The notes under the pieces: generated by a model
Database searches by the model: none
What the model saw: only the letters and a program-made list of their open reading frames with translations
What the model was told of the DNA's origin: nothing
Made by a program: the position numbers and the translations under genes
Assembly (NCBI GenBank): GCA_025360585.1
Contig: JANYBW010000014.1
Location: forward strand, 1 to 61,451
Length of the DNA stretch: 61,451 nt
Reading direction: 5' to 3'
Source: Actinomycetes bacterium
GTDB taxonomy: Bacteria > Actinomycetota > Acidimicrobiia > IMCC26256 > PALSA-610
In this document: one piece after another, positions 18,061 through 26,769 of the stretch
Layout of the letters: each line of letters starts with the position of its first letter
Position numbering within the stretch: the stretch's first letter is position 1

Positions 18061-18066
18061 TAGCCT
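18061..18066 (+). promoter_or_regulatory. Candidate -10 box of the mreB-rodA operon
   Basis: TAGCCT in the 124-bp gap between ndk and mreB, 36 bases before the GTG start; it would give a ~30-nt leader. A clear -35 box is not seen. Confidence 0.3.
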
Positions 18067-18102
18067 GGTCGTGTCCAGCCTGCTCCTGCAAAAGGCAAAC
18101 TC

Positions 18103-19137
18103 GTGTCCGAACCTTGGTACGCGCCCGTAGTTGGGCGCGATATGGCCATCGACCTCGGTACTGCGAACACGCTCGTCTACGTGCGTGGCCGCGGTGTCGT
18201 GTTGAACGAGCCGTCAGTCGTCGCGGTGAACGCGCGCACTGGCGTCGTGCTGGCCGTAGGGATCGAGGCGAAGCGCATGATTGGCCGCACGCCTGGCTAT
18301 ATCCAAGCGATACGGCCGCTCAAAGACGGCGTGATCAATGATTTCGACGTGTGCGAGAAAATGATTCGCCATTTTGTCGGCAAAGTGCACCAACGGCGTT
18401 TCGCGAAACCGCGCATGGTGATTTGTGTGCCCTCAGGCGTGACCGGGGTTGAGCAACGCGCCGTTCAAGATGCTGCGGAAAACGCGGGCGCGCGTAGCCC
18501 GGTGAAGATCATTGAAGAACCGATGGCCGCGGCGATCGGCGCAGGCCTTCCCGTGCAGGAACCTGCCGGCAACATGATTGTTGATATTGGTGGCGGTACA
18601 ACAGAAGTCGCCGTGATCTCGTTGGGGGGGATCGTGGCGAGCGAATCGATTCGCATCGCGGGCGATGAGCTCGACGAGGCGATTATCACCTACGTCAAAC
18701 GTGAGTACTCCTTGGCGCTGGGTGAGCGCACGGCTGAAGAAATCAAGATTGCCTTGGGTAGCGCTTACCCGCTGCAAGAAGAGCTCTTCGCGGAAATTCG
18801 CGGCCGTGATCTCATTAGTGGCCTGCCGAAGACGGTGGTGGTTTCCACCGAGGAGATCCGCGAAGCGATCGAAGAGCCAGTGGCCTCGATTGTGGATGCG
18901 GTGAAGGTCACGCTCGATAAAACTCCTCCGGAGCTCGCCGCCGACATCATGGGTCGCGGCATTGTGCTCACTGGTGGCGGCGGGATGCTCCACGGGCTAC
19001 CGGAGCGGTTACACGACGAAACTGGCATGCCGATTTCGGTTGCCGATAATCCTTTGTTTTGTGTGGTGATTGGGTCGGGTTTGTGCCTGGAGAATCGCCG
19101 GGTGCTCGACAGTCTCGCGACGAGTGGCGACAGGTAG
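18103..19137 (+). CDS. mreB: Rod-shape determining actin-like protein MreB
   Basis: A 344-residue bacterial actin that polymerises under the membrane and guides lateral wall synthesis. The phosphate-1 loop is [11 protein letters not shown] near the N-terminus, phosphate-2 is [14 protein letters not shown], and the adenosine motif is [14 protein letters not shown]. The start is GTG 18103. It is the first gene of a tightly packed mreB-mreC-mreD-mrdA-rodA operon, which implies a rod-shaped or elongating cell. Confidence 0.97.
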   Translation: MSEPWYAPVVGRDMAIDLGTANTLVYVRGRGVVLNEPSVVAVNARTGVVLAVGIEAKRMIGRTPGYIQAIRPLKDGVINDFDVCEKMIRHFVGKVHQRRFAKPRMVICVPSGVTGVEQRAVQDAAENAGARSPVKIIEEPMAAAIGAGLPVQEPAGNMIVDIGGGTTEVAVISLGGIVASESIRIAGDELDEAIITYVKREYSLALGERTAEEIKIALGSAYPLQEELFAEIRGRDLISGLPKTVVVSTEEIREAIEEPVASIVDAVKVTLDKTPPELAADIMGRGIVLTGGGGMLHGLPERLHDETGMPISVADNPLFCVVIGSGLCLENRRVLDSLATSGDR

Positions 19138-19151
19138 CCGCGTCTCTACTC

Positions 19152-20108
19152 ATGGCGGATTTTGCACGCGGTGGTCGCCGTCGTTATGTCTTACTGGTGA
19201 TGGTGCTGTTGTCGGTCACGCTCGCCACCCTCAATTCGCGCACCGGCGACTCCGGCCCCGTTGGCACTGCTGGCCGACTCGCGCACCGTGTGGTGCAACC
19301 GCTGAGCAATGCCGTCAGTACGGTGTTATCTCCGTTTCATGATTGGTGGCATGGTGTCACTCATCGCGGTGATCTTGTCGCGCAAAACCGCAAGCTGAAA
19401 CAAGAACTCGCGAGCGCCCAGGCCAAAGCGCGCGACGGAGAACAAGCGCGTCTCCAAAATATTCGCTTGCGTGCGCTGGTCAAATTTCCTTGGCAAAACG
19501 ACTACCGCAATGTCGACGCTCGGATTGCGCGTCAACAGGTCGCGAACTATTCGCATGCCGTCACGCTCAACGTCGGGAGTGAACGCGGCGTCAAACCCAA
19601 TATGGCAGTGGTCGGGCCGCTTGGCTTGGTCGGGAGAATCGTTTCGGTCTGGCAAGGTGGCTCGACGGTGTTACTTGCCACGGATCCACTCTTTGGTGTG
19701 ATCGTGCGACCGTTGCTGTCGACCCAAACGGCACCCGCGCAACACGCCCCGGATGGTCGGATCTCCGCGAAATTTGAAGATGACAGCCGACACAGCCAAT
19801 CGGTAGTGAAAATCGGGCCTGGAGATACGCTGTACACCTGCGGTTGCGACAACAGCGCGTTGCCACTGGGGTTGCCCGTGGGCTTGGTGCAACAAGCGGT
19901 GCGCGCCTCGGATCGCAATAACGTCGAGGTTGTCGTGCAGAGCTACGTGGATCTTGCGAGTCTCGAGTTTGTGAAGGTTCTGCTATGGCAGCCCGGAGAC
20001 CCGTATCCCGGTGAGATCAAATCGTCGATGACGCCGCCGACGACGACCACGACACTCGCCAAGCCGGCGGCCACAACGACCACCACGACGAAGAAGTCGG
20101 GTCCCTGA
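19152..20108 (+). CDS. mreC: Rod-shape determining protein MreC
   Basis: A 318-residue bitopic membrane protein. An N-terminal TM (~12-28, YVLLVMVLLSVTLATL) is followed by a coiled coil (~74-105) and the periplasmic-side double beta-barrel domain with the VGxVxxV-type segment GPLGLVGRIVSVWQGGSTVLL. The C-terminal ~35 residues are a Thr/Pro/Lys low-complexity tail. It links MreB to PBP2/RodA. ATG 19152 gives the expected topology; the frame is open to 19059 inside mreB. mreD begins on the base after its stop. Confidence 0.95.
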   Translation: MADFARGGRRRYVLLVMVLLSVTLATLNSRTGDSGPVGTAGRLAHRVVQPLSNAVSTVLSPFHDWWHGVTHRGDLVAQNRKLKQELASAQAKARDGEQARLQNIRLRALVKFPWQNDYRNVDARIARQQVANYSHAVTLNVGSERGVKPNMAVVGPLGLVGRIVSVWQGGSTVLLATDPLFGVIVRPLLSTQTAPAQHAPDGRISAKFEDDSRHSQSVVKIGPGDTLYTCGCDNSALPLGLPVGLVQQAVRASDRNNVEVVVQSYVDLASLEFVKVLLWQPGDPYPGEIKSSMTPPTTTTTLAKPAATTTTTTKKSGP

Positions 20109-20603
20109 ATGCGGTTCACCCGCATCATTGCGCTCGCGGCAACGGCAGTGTTGCTCCAGGTTGCGGTCATGCCTCACTTTCGATTGTTCGACACCCTGCC
20201 CGATATTGCGTTGATCGTGGCGGTTGCGTTGGCCTGGGCCTACGGCGGAGAAACGGGAGCCTGGTTCGGATTCGTCACCGGCTTGTCGTACGACTTTTTT
20301 GTGACGACGCCATTCGCAATGACCGCGCTGGCCTACGGGGTGACCGCCTACTTCGCGGCTTCATTGTTTGGCGCGGCCGATCGGCGCGTCCCGGCACTTA
20401 TCGTGGGTTTCAGCATGATTGCCGGTGTGTTGTCTGGAGTGGTGTTTGTTACCGCGTCGATTCTTGCTGGTGGCGGCGGGGTGCAACGAGGGCATTCATT
20501 GCTAACGGTCGTGATCGCAGCACTGTACGACGGTCTGTTGGCGCTGCCGATCTTTGCGGTAGTGCAACGGGTCGTAGGCGATACGGAACGAGCGCGGTCG
20601 TGA
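20109..20603 (+). CDS. mreD: Rod-shape determining protein MreD
   Basis: A 164-residue polytopic membrane protein with 4-5 hydrophobic segments. The DIALIVAVALAWAYGGETGAWFGFVTGLSYD segment is the conserved MreD core. It is part of the elongasome and starts immediately after mreC. Its TGA overlaps the GTG of mrdA by 4 bases, so the two are translationally coupled. Confidence 0.9.
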   Translation: MRFTRIIALAATAVLLQVAVMPHFRLFDTLPDIALIVAVALAWAYGGETGAWFGFVTGLSYDFFVTTPFAMTALAYGVTAYFAASLFGAADRRVPALIVGFSMIAGVLSGVVFVTASILAGGGGVQRGHSLLTVVIAALYDGLLALPIFAVVQRVVGDTERARS

Positions 20604-22633
20604 ACGATTCGCGGGTGCGCGTGCACATCGTCGGTGTGGTGGTTGCCGCGCTGTTTTGTTCGCTGCTCGCGCGGCTGTGGTTCTTACAAATCAGCGAAAA
20701 GCCGGTGGCGGTCGATCTTACGAATTCCGAGAGTCGCTTGATTCACACGCTAACGAGCCGGGGTCTGATCTTCGACTCGGCTGGGCGCTTGCTGGTTGGA
20801 AATCGAATATCGTGGGCGATAACGGCTGACGCGAAATTGCGGGCAGCTAGCCATGATTCGACACTGCGTAACGTCGTACCGGTCGTCGCGAAACTCCTTG
20901 GTAAATCCGTACAGGAAATTACGCATCAGCTCGATGAGCGCGTACTCGGGCCATTGGAATCGGTTGTGTTAGCGGCGGACGTCAACCGCGTGGTTCAACG
21001 AACTGTCGTTGAGCGTGCAGAAGAGTTTCCGCATGTGACCCTCGCCGCGATCGAGCTGCGCTGGTATGCGAAACCGTCGATTGCGCCGCAGGTATTGGGA
21101 TATCTCGGCCAAGTGAGCCAAGACGATCTATTGCGCCACATTGACTATGACCCGAATGAACTGATCGGCCGATCAGGGCTGGAGTCGGTGTACCAGGCGT
21201 CGTTGCGCGGTGGTCCGACGACTGAACGGGTTGCGGTCGACGCGACTGGTCAAGTCGTCGGTGACCCTGCCCCGGTCGCGGCGGGCCGACCAGGATTTAA
21301 CGTGCATCTCACGGTCGATAGCGACCTCCAAGCCTTTGCCCAACAGGCGCTCGAAGAAGGCATGCGCGTGGCTCGTACTGAATACAATGAAGATCTCAAA
21401 GCCTACGGTCAGTTCTATCGGGCCACGACCGGTGCGGTGGTCATCGTGGATACACGCGATGGTTCGTTGAAGACTGTCGCTTCGAGCCCCGGCTACAACA
21501 ACACCGATACGTTGGGACAATTCTCCGCGTTGAATTCGAAGGCGAATCACACCCCGTTGCTCAACCATGCGACCCAAGAGTTGTACGCACCGGGCTCAAC
21601 GTTCAAACTCGTGAGCGCGGTTGCTTCGGTGAACACGGGAACGTTTCCTGCCTACCTGCCGGTGGCGCAGGGCGATGGTTGCTTGCTCCGTCCGGGATTC
21701 AAAATTTGTCAGCCCGATAAGAGTGGGCCACCCGTCGATCTGCAACGTGCATTGACCGTTTCCAGCGACATCTATTTCTATAAAGTCGGCGACGCGTTAT
21801 GGACTCGTTGGAAACAAGGCGACCATAAGGCCGGGTATGCGATACAAACCGCGGCACGCCTGTTTGGATTCGGCAAGCGAACCGGAGTTGATGCCGACGA
21901 AACATCGGGGTCGGTCCCGGACGAAGTATGGAAACGCAAGCTCGCCCATGCGCTGTATCCAAAAGATGCCGTTGCGGAAGATGCCAACAATGATTGGAAC
22001 CCTGGCGACAACATCGGCCTGGCCGTCGGCCAAGGTGGGTTGTTGGTATCGCCATTGCAGCTCGCAAACGCGTACGCCGCGCTCGCAAACGACGGGACGG
22101 TATGGCGCCCGCGTCTCGTCGATTCCGTCACGGATGCGCAGGGCAATGCAGTCGAATCGAAGTTGACGGCACCGAAGGCGAACAGCCATGTGGACTTCGG
22201 CGGGATACGCGATGTGTTGATGAATGGGTTTGCCGGCGTGGTGACGGATCCAAAAGGGACCGCTTTCGACGCGTTCCAAGGTATCCCGGCGAGCATCGGC
22301 GCGATCCGCGGCAAGACTGGTACTGCCCAGGCTGGAAACAAAGACGTCGACAAAACAACGAAACAGCCGTTGTGTATCAAAACCGTGAACGGCGTTTCTA
22401 ACTTCAAAGATTGCCTCGGCGATACATCTTGGTTTGTGAGCATGTACGCGCCTGCGGGCACGGACCAAGTTCACCCGCAGTACGTAATCCTCGCGATGGT
22501 GCAAGAAGGCGGCCGCGGCGGTCGGATCGCCGCGCCGATCGTGCGCCAGATCATCGAGCACATGAATCACCTGACCCCAACTCCGATCCGCCAGCTCACC
22601 GCAGGCGCGCCAGTAGCTGGAGCTCGGGGTTAA
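20600..22633 (+). CDS. mrdA: Penicillin-binding protein 2 (peptidoglycan transpeptidase)
   Basis: A 677-residue class B PBP that crosslinks lateral wall peptidoglycan. An N-terminal TM (~7-28) is followed by the dimerisation/pedestal domain (GLIFDSAGRLLV, GRSGLESVYQASLRG) and the transpeptidase domain. Catalytic Ser333-x-x-Lys336 lies in APGSTFKLV. The SxN motif is SSDIYFY-like (around residue 390), and KTGTAQ is the third motif. The start is GTG 20600, overlapping the mreD stop. rodA follows after 2 bp. Confidence 0.96.
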   Translation: MNDSRVRVHIVGVVVAALFCSLLARLWFLQISEKPVAVDLTNSESRLIHTLTSRGLIFDSAGRLLVGNRISWAITADAKLRAASHDSTLRNVVPVVAKLLGKSVQEITHQLDERVLGPLESVVLAADVNRVVQRTVVERAEEFPHVTLAAIELRWYAKPSIAPQVLGYLGQVSQDDLLRHIDYDPNELIGRSGLESVYQASLRGGPTTERVAVDATGQVVGDPAPVAAGRPGFNVHLTVDSDLQAFAQQALEEGMRVARTEYNEDLKAYGQFYRATTGAVVIVDTRDGSLKTVASSPGYNNTDTLGQFSALNSKANHTPLLNHATQELYAPGSTFKLVSAVASVNTGTFPAYLPVAQGDGCLLRPGFKICQPDKSGPPVDLQRALTVSSDIYFYKVGDALWTRWKQGDHKAGYAIQTAARLFGFGKRTGVDADETSGSVPDEVWKRKLAHALYPKDAVAEDANNDWNPGDNIGLAVGQGGLLVSPLQLANAYAALANDGTVWRPRLVDSVTDAQGNAVESKLTAPKANSHVDFGGIRDVLMNGFAGVVTDPKGTAFDAFQGIPASIGAIRGKTGTAQAGNKDVDKTTKQPLCIKTVNGVSNFKDCLGDTSWFVSMYAPAGTDQVHPQYVILAMVQEGGRGGRIAAPIVRQIIEHMNHLTPTPIRQLTAGAPVAGARG

Positions 22634-22635
22634 CG

Positions 22636-23802
22636 ATGTCGTTGATGGCAACCCCGGAACGGCGGCGATTGTTTGATCCCCACAACAGCCGTGCGTTGCG
22701 TTTCGATTGGCTGTTGTTGATCGCGGTCGGCGCGATCTGTAGCTACGGCCTGCTCATGATTTACAGCGTCGCTCGTTACACCAACCCAGTGTTGAAACAT
22801 CCACTGTCGGCGTCCTACGACATTCAGCGCCAGGCGATCGCGTTATTGGTGGGCGTCGCGGCGGCGACCGTTGTGTTTCTTATCGACTATCGAAAGCTCC
22901 GCGATTTTTGGCCGTTGCTGTATGGGCTTTCATTGCCGATGTTGTTGGCGGTTCGGTTTGTGGGAGTGAATACCGGCGGCACGACCGCTTGGTTCAACGT
23001 GGGGCCGTTTCAGTTTCAGCCGTCCGAGGTCGGCAAGTTGGTGTTGATCGTTTCTATGGCGGGATTCTTGTCCGTTCATGAAGGCGATTTTGATGCGTGG
23101 CGTTTGGCCCAGACGATCATGCTCGCAGGCGCGCCGATGGCTCTAGTGATGCTGCAAAACGACCTTGGCACCATGCTCGTGATGGTGGTGTGCGCGGTGG
23201 CGATTTTGGTCGTTGCGGGACTGAAACCCGTCCAGATGCTCGTGCTCACGTTGGTCACGATCACGTTGCTGCTCGGCCTTGTGCAAGGGGGCGTGTTCGA
23301 TAAATACCAGATCCGTCGGCTCACGGGATTTTTGGACCAAAAAGTTACCGTTCCAGTCGAAAAGCAAGATGATGTGCAGTTTGAATCGGTACGTGCGAAA
23401 AGTGCGATATCAGGTGGGGGTATTGGTGGCCAAGGTCTGTACAAGGGCAAACTCACCAATACGGTCGACGGCGTGCCCGTCCAGAAGTCTGATTTCATCT
23501 TTACCGCGGTGGGCGAACAACTCGGCTTTGTCGGCGGCGCGGGATTGCTCGCGCTCTATGCGCTCATTGTCTGGCGGGCGTGGCGAATTTCGGCCACCAC
23601 TGATGACCGTTTCGCGCAGTTAATCGCGATTGGGTTTGTCGCGATGTTTACCTTTCAGGTCTTTGAAAACATCGGGATGACGATGGGGATGATGCCGATT
23701 ACGGGCATCCCGCTGCCGTTCATGAGCTACGGCGGCTCCGCAATGATCGCCTACTGGGCGGCGATCGGCCTGCTCGCCAACATTCACTACCGCCGCCACT
23801 AG
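22636..23802 (+). CDS. rodA: Rod-shape SEDS glycosyltransferase RodA
   Basis: A 388-residue polytopic SEDS-family enzyme that polymerises lipid II and works with PBP2. The segments GTTAWFNVGPFQFQPSEVGKL, FQVFENIGMTMGMMPITGIPLPFMSYGGSAM and the C-terminal LANIHYRRH are characteristic. ATG 22636 is chosen because GGGG precedes it and it lies 2 bp after mrdA; the frame is open further upstream only as a shadow of mrdA. Last gene of the operon; 139 bp separate it from the next gene. Confidence 0.95.
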   Translation: MSLMATPERRRLFDPHNSRALRFDWLLLIAVGAICSYGLLMIYSVARYTNPVLKHPLSASYDIQRQAIALLVGVAAATVVFLIDYRKLRDFWPLLYGLSLPMLLAVRFVGVNTGGTTAWFNVGPFQFQPSEVGKLVLIVSMAGFLSVHEGDFDAWRLAQTIMLAGAPMALVMLQNDLGTMLVMVVCAVAILVVAGLKPVQMLVLTLVTITLLLGLVQGGVFDKYQIRRLTGFLDQKVTVPVEKQDDVQFESVRAKSAISGGGIGGQGLYKGKLTNTVDGVPVQKSDFIFTAVGEQLGFVGGAGLLALYALIVWRAWRISATTDDRFAQLIAIGFVAMFTFQVFENIGMTMGMMPITGIPLPFMSYGGSAMIAYWAAIGLLANIHYRRH

Positions 23803-23941
23803 CCCGCCACCCTTCGCCTCGCCCCACCCAGCCTTTCCCGGAGCTTTTGGTGCGGAATCCGCAACTCTACGCCCACCAAAATCTGAGTGAGGCCGGGGCT
23901 ATCCCCGGTTCCAGTGCCGTGCCGGGTAGGCTCCACCGGAC

Positions 23942-26002
23942 ATGTCCGACCTCTGGCCCCGGATTGAACCGCTCCTGGCCAAGGTGGAGAAGCCCGCTCG
24001 CTACATCGGTATGGAGCGAGGTAGTCAACAGCCCGTCTGGGCGCCCCACAAGGTGGCGTGGCTCCTCATCTACCCCGATACTTACGAGATCGGCCTCCCC
24101 AACCAGGGGCTCCAGATCCTCTATGAAATCTTGAACGAACGGGGCGACGCAGTCGCCGAGCGTTCCTACGCGCCCTGGACCGACATGGCGGGATCCATGC
24201 GTTCCAAGGGATTGCCGCTGTTTAGCGTCGATACGCATCGCAGCGCGGCCGATTTCGATGTGCTGGCATTCAACCTCTCGGCTGAGTTGGTATTTACCAA
24301 TGTGCTCGAAATGGTCGATTTGGCCGGTGTGCCGGTTCGTAACGTTGATCGTCGCCCGGAACATCCAATTGTGATCGCGGGTGGCCACAGCACGTTCAAC
24401 CCTGAGCCTTTAGCTGACTACGTTGATGCGTTTGTTATTGGTGAAGGCGAAGAAGTTGTCAGCGAGATCACTGAGGTGCTGGCCGCGTGGAAAAAGGGTG
24501 GCCGCGCTGATCGCGAAGCCGCGCTGCACGACTTGGCCCTGATTCCGGGCGTGTATGTGCCGTCGATGTATCACGTCGAGTACGACGGCATGGCGATTGC
24601 GGCGATCGAGCCTCGTTACGACGACGTTCCGGCCAAAGTCGATAAACGGACCGTCGCGGATCTCGACGAATGGCCGTACCCAAAAAACCAGTTGGTGCCC
24701 CTCATCGAGGTCGTGCACGATCGGCTCAACGTTGAAGTTTTTCGGGGCTGTACGCGAGGGTGTCGATTCTGCCAAGCAGGGATGATCACGCGCCCAGTTC
24801 GCGAACGCAGCGAAGAATCGGTTCGTACGATGGTGGCCGAAGGGTTGCGCCGAACGGGTTACGACGAAGTTGCGCTCACCTCGCTTTCTACCGCTGATTT
24901 CAGCGGTATCGAAGGGGTTGTCGCGAACCTGGTCAACGATCAACCTGGTACCGGCCAAGTTTCGTTGAGTTTGCCGAGCTTGCGTGTTGATGCATTCACA
25001 GTTGGGCTCGCGAGTCAGATTCAAAAAGTCCGTCGCACAGGTTTGACCTTTGCTCCGGAAGCTGGATCATGGCGGCTTCGTCAGGTCATCAACAAGTTGG
25101 TGCTTGAAGAAGATCTGTACGCCGCGGTCGACAGTGCCTACTCGAGCGGTTGGCGCCGAATGAAGCTCTATTTCCTCACGGGTCTGCCCACCGAGGTCGA
25201 TGAAGACACGCTCGGTATTGCTGAATTAGCGCGAAACTGCGTGGAAATTGGGCGTAAATACAACAAGCAGGCTTCGGTGACGGTGAGCGTCGGCGGCTTC
25301 GTGCCGAAGGCGCACACACCGTTTCAGTGGTTCGGTCAAAACGGTGCTGATGAACTTCGTCGCAAGATCGGCTTGCTGCGCGACGATCTCCGGCCTCGCC
25401 GCGGATCGGGAGCAAAGAACCAAAAGCTCAGCAATCAAGTGAACTTGAAGTGGCACGATCCCGAAGCAACGTTTGCCGAAGGTATTTGTTCGCGTGGTGA
25501 TCGTCGCGTGGGCCGAGTCATCGAGCGGGTGTGGCGTGCCGGCGGAACATTCCAAGAATGGTCCGAGCACTTCGATCTACAACGTTGGCTCGACGCGTGC
25601 GAAGCCGAAGGTCTTGATCCACAATGGTTCGCGACGCGGCATCGACACGTCGACGAAATTCTTCCTTGGGATCACATCACCGCCGGGCTCCACAAAGATT
25701 TCTTGTGGCTGGATTGGCAAGAGGCACTCGCCGAACACGGCTTGCCCGATTGCCGCTGGACCCCGTGTTACGACTGCGGGGTCTGCACCGATTACGCGCT
25801 CGAACACGTCGTGGCTTCACCGATCGCGCCTGCGGGCGGAAGCCAGGGAACGAATCAAGACTGGTCGAATCAAGACGGCGTTGCGGTTCGTTTCTTAGGC
25901 CGCAAACCTCGTCCAGAACGACCGGCGAGTGACGAAAATGCGGCACCAGCAGCGCCGGTTTCAGTGGCTGCTCTTGTGCCTGAATCGGGAATCCTTTCCT
26001 GA
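23942..26002 (+). CDS. TIGR03960-family B12-binding-like radical SAM protein
   Basis: A 686-residue protein with an N-terminal B12-binding-like fold (YIGMERGS, YPDTYEIGLPNQGLQILYEIL) and a radical SAM core. Cys270, Cys274 and Cys277 (GCTRGCRFC) should bind the [4Fe-4S]-SAM cluster. A C-terminal Cys-rich motif, CYDCGVCTDY, may bind another metal. TIGR03960 proteins are always found beside the TIGR03936 (DUF2344) partner, as here with TGATG overlap, and often upstream of RNase E/G and L21. The reaction is unknown; RNA or ribosome modification is suggested by context only. A TAGGCT box nine bases before the ATG and no ribosome site. Confidence 0.93.
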   Translation: MSDLWPRIEPLLAKVEKPARYIGMERGSQQPVWAPHKVAWLLIYPDTYEIGLPNQGLQILYEILNERGDAVAERSYAPWTDMAGSMRSKGLPLFSVDTHRSAADFDVLAFNLSAELVFTNVLEMVDLAGVPVRNVDRRPEHPIVIAGGHSTFNPEPLADYVDAFVIGEGEEVVSEITEVLAAWKKGGRADREAALHDLALIPGVYVPSMYHVEYDGMAIAAIEPRYDDVPAKVDKRTVADLDEWPYPKNQLVPLIEVVHDRLNVEVFRGCTRGCRFCQAGMITRPVRERSEESVRTMVAEGLRRTGYDEVALTSLSTADFSGIEGVVANLVNDQPGTGQVSLSLPSLRVDAFTVGLASQIQKVRRTGLTFAPEAGSWRLRQVINKLVLEEDLYAAVDSAYSSGWRRMKLYFLTGLPTEVDEDTLGIAELARNCVEIGRKYNKQASVTVSVGGFVPKAHTPFQWFGQNGADELRRKIGLLRDDLRPRRGSGAKNQKLSNQVNLKWHDPEATFAEGICSRGDRRVGRVIERVWRAGGTFQEWSEHFDLQRWLDACEAEGLDPQWFATRHRHVDEILPWDHITAGLHKDFLWLDWQEALAEHGLPDCRWTPCYDCGVCTDYALEHVVASPIAPAGGSQGTNQDWSNQDGVAVRFLGRKPRPERPASDENAAPAAPVSVAALVPESGILS

Positions 26003-26757
26003 TGAAGGGTGGCTCGGTATTCCCAGTGCGTTTGCAGTTTTCAAAGGTTGGCAAAGTCCGCTGGACCAGCCATCGCGATATCGCGCGCATGTTTGAGCGG
26101 GCGTTTCGAATTCTGGAACTTCCCTTGGAGTTCAGCGAAGGTTTTTCGCCGCATCCCAAGGTGAGCTTCGGTTTGGCGTTATCAACGGGTTACGAGAGCA
26201 ATGAGGAATACCTCGATGTTTCGTTGGCCCAAGTTATTGATCTTGAGACGTTGCCGGAACGTCTCACTACCGCGTTGCCTGCTGGCATCACGGTGTTACG
26301 CGCAGTCGTATTGCACGACCGCGTTCCGGCATTGCAAGAGACGGTTACGGCTGCAAACTGGATCGTTGAGGTGGCCCGCGACGATGATGTTGCGCTCGGG
26401 CTCGACGAATTCCAAACCGCAGTCGACGCGGCACTTGCCCGCGATGAGATCACGATCCGCCGATCCCGTAAGGGAAAATTGGTCGACGACGATGTGCGAG
26501 GCGCGATCCGCCATTTCCGCGCAACGGTCGATCCTGTCAGCGGTGGCATTGTTTGTGACCTTGAGGTAAGTACGCAACCGCGTAGCGCGAAGCCGTGTGA
26601 TGTGTTGGCCGCGATAATGCAGGTAACCCCTGCCATCGGTCCGCTCGTCGAACGGCGCGTTCTGCGCGTCCACCAATGGATTGAACGCGACGGCGCGCGG
26701 CTGAGCCCGCTCGACGCCGATGCGCGTCCGCATGCAGCTTCGGCGCGTGCGTCATGA
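26002..26757 (+). CDS. TIGR03936-family radical SAM-associated protein (DUF2344)
   Basis: A 251-residue partner of the preceding radical SAM protein. The N-terminal signature RLQFSKVGKVRWTSHRD, FERAFRILELPLEFSEGFSPHPKVSFG and GYESNEEYLDV is diagnostic. In some bacteria the two are fused into one chain; here the stop and start share one base (TGATG). Function unknown. RNase E/G starts 12 bp downstream. Confidence 0.92.
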   Translation: MKGGSVFPVRLQFSKVGKVRWTSHRDIARMFERAFRILELPLEFSEGFSPHPKVSFGLALSTGYESNEEYLDVSLAQVIDLETLPERLTTALPAGITVLRAVVLHDRVPALQETVTAANWIVEVARDDDVALGLDEFQTAVDAALARDEITIRRSRKGKLVDDDVRGAIRHFRATVDPVSGGIVCDLEVSTQPRSAKPCDVLAAIMQVTPAIGPLVERRVLRVHQWIERDGARLSPLDADARPHAASARAS

Positions 26758-26769
26758 GAAGGGACCACC